A DNA stretch of 5,169 nucleotides from assembly GCA_025928435.1 (NCBI GenBank), contig JAICJM010000241.1, positions 1 to 5,169 of the forward strand, in the 5' to 3' direction. This DNA is from Thermoleophilia bacterium (GTDB lineage Bacteria > Actinomycetota > Thermoleophilia > Gaiellales > JAICJC01). This document shows positions 4,495 to 5,169 of this stretch, piece by piece. Position numbers and translations under genes: made by a program. Under the pieces are notes generated by a model. It had not been told where the DNA came from, ran no database searches, and saw only the letters and a program-made list of their open reading frames with translations. Each line of letters starts with the position of its first letter. The first letter of the stretch is position 1.

Positions 4495-5169
4495 ATGAAT
4501 TCCGCGCGGCCCGGGTCGACTACCCGCGCAATGCCCAGGGGCCTCCACACCGTCGATTCACCGCCGGCGATCGCCGCCGTGGTCGCCGTGCTCGTCGGCC
4601 TGGTCGCCGCCGTCCAGTTCTCGGTGCCGACCTCCCAGACCTTCGGGATTGCGACGCTCTACCTGTGGCCCATCGCCATCGTCGCCCTCTGGTTCGGCGC
4701 GCGGATCGCCTTCGGGGTCGTCGCAGCCGTCATGGCGATGCAGGCCGTGTTCGTGCTGACCGTCGCGCCCACCTCGGCGACCGGCGGGCTGGTCTCGGTC
4801 GTGGTGCGCAGCGCCACGTATCTCTTCATCGCCGGCCTGGTGGGCCAGTTCGCGACCCGTCTGCGCCGCGTCGCGCTGACCGATCCCCTGACCGGCCTCC
4901 CCAACCGGCGCGCGTTCTTCGAGGAGGTGCGCCGGCGCCGCCAGTCCGCGTCGGCGATCGCGGTCGTGACCTGCGACGTCGACGGACTGAAGACGATCAA
5001 CGACCGGGACGGCCACGACGTCGGCGACGCGGCCATCATCCGCACCGGCCAGGAGCTCCGCCGGCTGGTCGGACGGGGCGGGTTCGTGTCCCGCTTCGGC
5101 GGCGACGAGTTCCTGGGCCTGACGACGACCGAGAACGCCGAGCGGATCGCCGCCGCCCTCGATCCGATC
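4495..5169 (+). CDS. Membrane-bound diguanylate cyclase (GGDEF), 3' end missing
   Basis: The first 225 codons, open to the window edge; the end of the GGDEF domain is lost. Four hydrophobic segments, about residues 25-42, 50-67, 71-93 and 97-117, form an N-terminal membrane sensor module (LYLWPIAIVALWFGAR is typical of small multi-helix sensors). A short basic linker QFATRLRRVAL leads into the cytoplasmic GGDEF domain: DPLTGLPNRRAFFEE (130-144), metal-site CDVDGLKTIND with Asp161, GHDVGDAAI (173-181), and the intact RFGGDEF signature (200-206). It should convert two GTP to cyclic-di-GMP, a second messenger for surface and lifestyle control. The inhibitory I-site is absent: Gly193 and Gly196 replace the Arg and Asp of RxxD. 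ATG 4495 was chosen because it precedes all helices; ATG 4531 (residue 13) would also keep them, and neither has a good Shine-Dalgarno. It lies downstream of a strong terminator, so it probably has its own promoter. A C-terminal partner domain (for example EAL) cannot be excluded. Confidence 0.92.
   Translation, partial: MNSARPGSTTRAMPRGLHTVDSPPAIAAVVAVLVGLVAAVQFSVPTSQTFGIATLYLWPIAIVALWFGARIAFGVVAAVMAMQAVFVLTVAPTSATGGLVSVVVRSATYLFIAGLVGQFATRLRRVALTDPLTGLPNRRAFFEEVRRRRQSASAIAVVTCDVDGLKTINDRDGHDVGDAAIIRTGQELRRLVGRGGFVSRFGGDEFLGLTTTENAERIAAALDPI

Noticed and set aside
4506..4533. Small GC-rich inverted repeat around CGGGT/ACCCG near the GGDEF start
   Set aside because: The stem is only five bases and lies inside coding sequence of very high GC, so it is expected by chance.
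4558..5045. Two minus-strand frames opposite the GGDEF gene
   Set aside because: The + strand encodes DPLTGLPNRR, GHDVGD and RFGGDEF in order, so the opposing frames are shadows.

Overview
The window is very GC-rich, with strong G/C preference at third codon positions, GTG starts, and GC-rich hairpins that lack T-tracts. Together with the gene content (a pro-kumamolisin/S53 protease, a Gly-Phe-Asp-Trp membrane-anchored small protein, an actinobacterial-type cupin), this suggests a high-GC actinobacterium, perhaps of the Thermoleophilia (Gaiella/Solirubrobacter-like) group. That placement is inferred from sequence style, not from a marker gene.

Layout: (1) 1-122, the last 39 codons of a + strand gene that looks like an M20-type peptidase/deacylase C-terminus. 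(2) 160-1293 (+), a 377-residue exported protein, probably a lipoprotein, of unrecognised function. (3) 1322-1681 (-), a 119-residue protein with a signal peptide, a short outer segment and a C-terminal membrane anchor; it converges on (2), and an 11-bp hairpin lies across the junction. (4) 1795-2331 (-), a single-domain cupin. (5) 2332-2441, a short divergent promoter region with the best sigma-70-like promoter of the window, firing rightwards. (6) 2442-4412 (+), a complete 656-residue secreted serine-carboxyl protease (sedolisin/kumamolisin family, S53) with prodomain and all catalytic residues, closed by two consecutive TAG codons and a perfect 15-bp hairpin at 4425-4459. (7) 4495-5169 (+), the first 225 codons of a membrane-bound diguanylate cyclase (four predicted membrane helices plus GGDEF domain) that runs off the end of the window.

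How they relate: the genes look like independent transcription units rather than one operon. Three of the proteins (lipoprotein-like, small anchored protein, S53 protease) are exported, so the region has a cell-surface flavour, but nothing in the sequence ties them to a single pathway. The cupin and the small anchored protein share a strand with a 113-nt gap and could be cotranscribed. The cupin and the protease share a divergent promoter region, so co-regulation is possible but not shown. No tRNA, rRNA, CRISPR array, insertion sequence or attachment site was seen, and no intergenic stretch exceeds about 115 bases. I see no convincing undescribed multi-gene system; the points worth a second look are regulatory (possible leaderless starts, a 5'-UTR hairpin, hairpin terminators) and protein-level (cysteine pairs and inserts in the protease, a missing I-site in the cyclase, a non-standard cupin metal motif).
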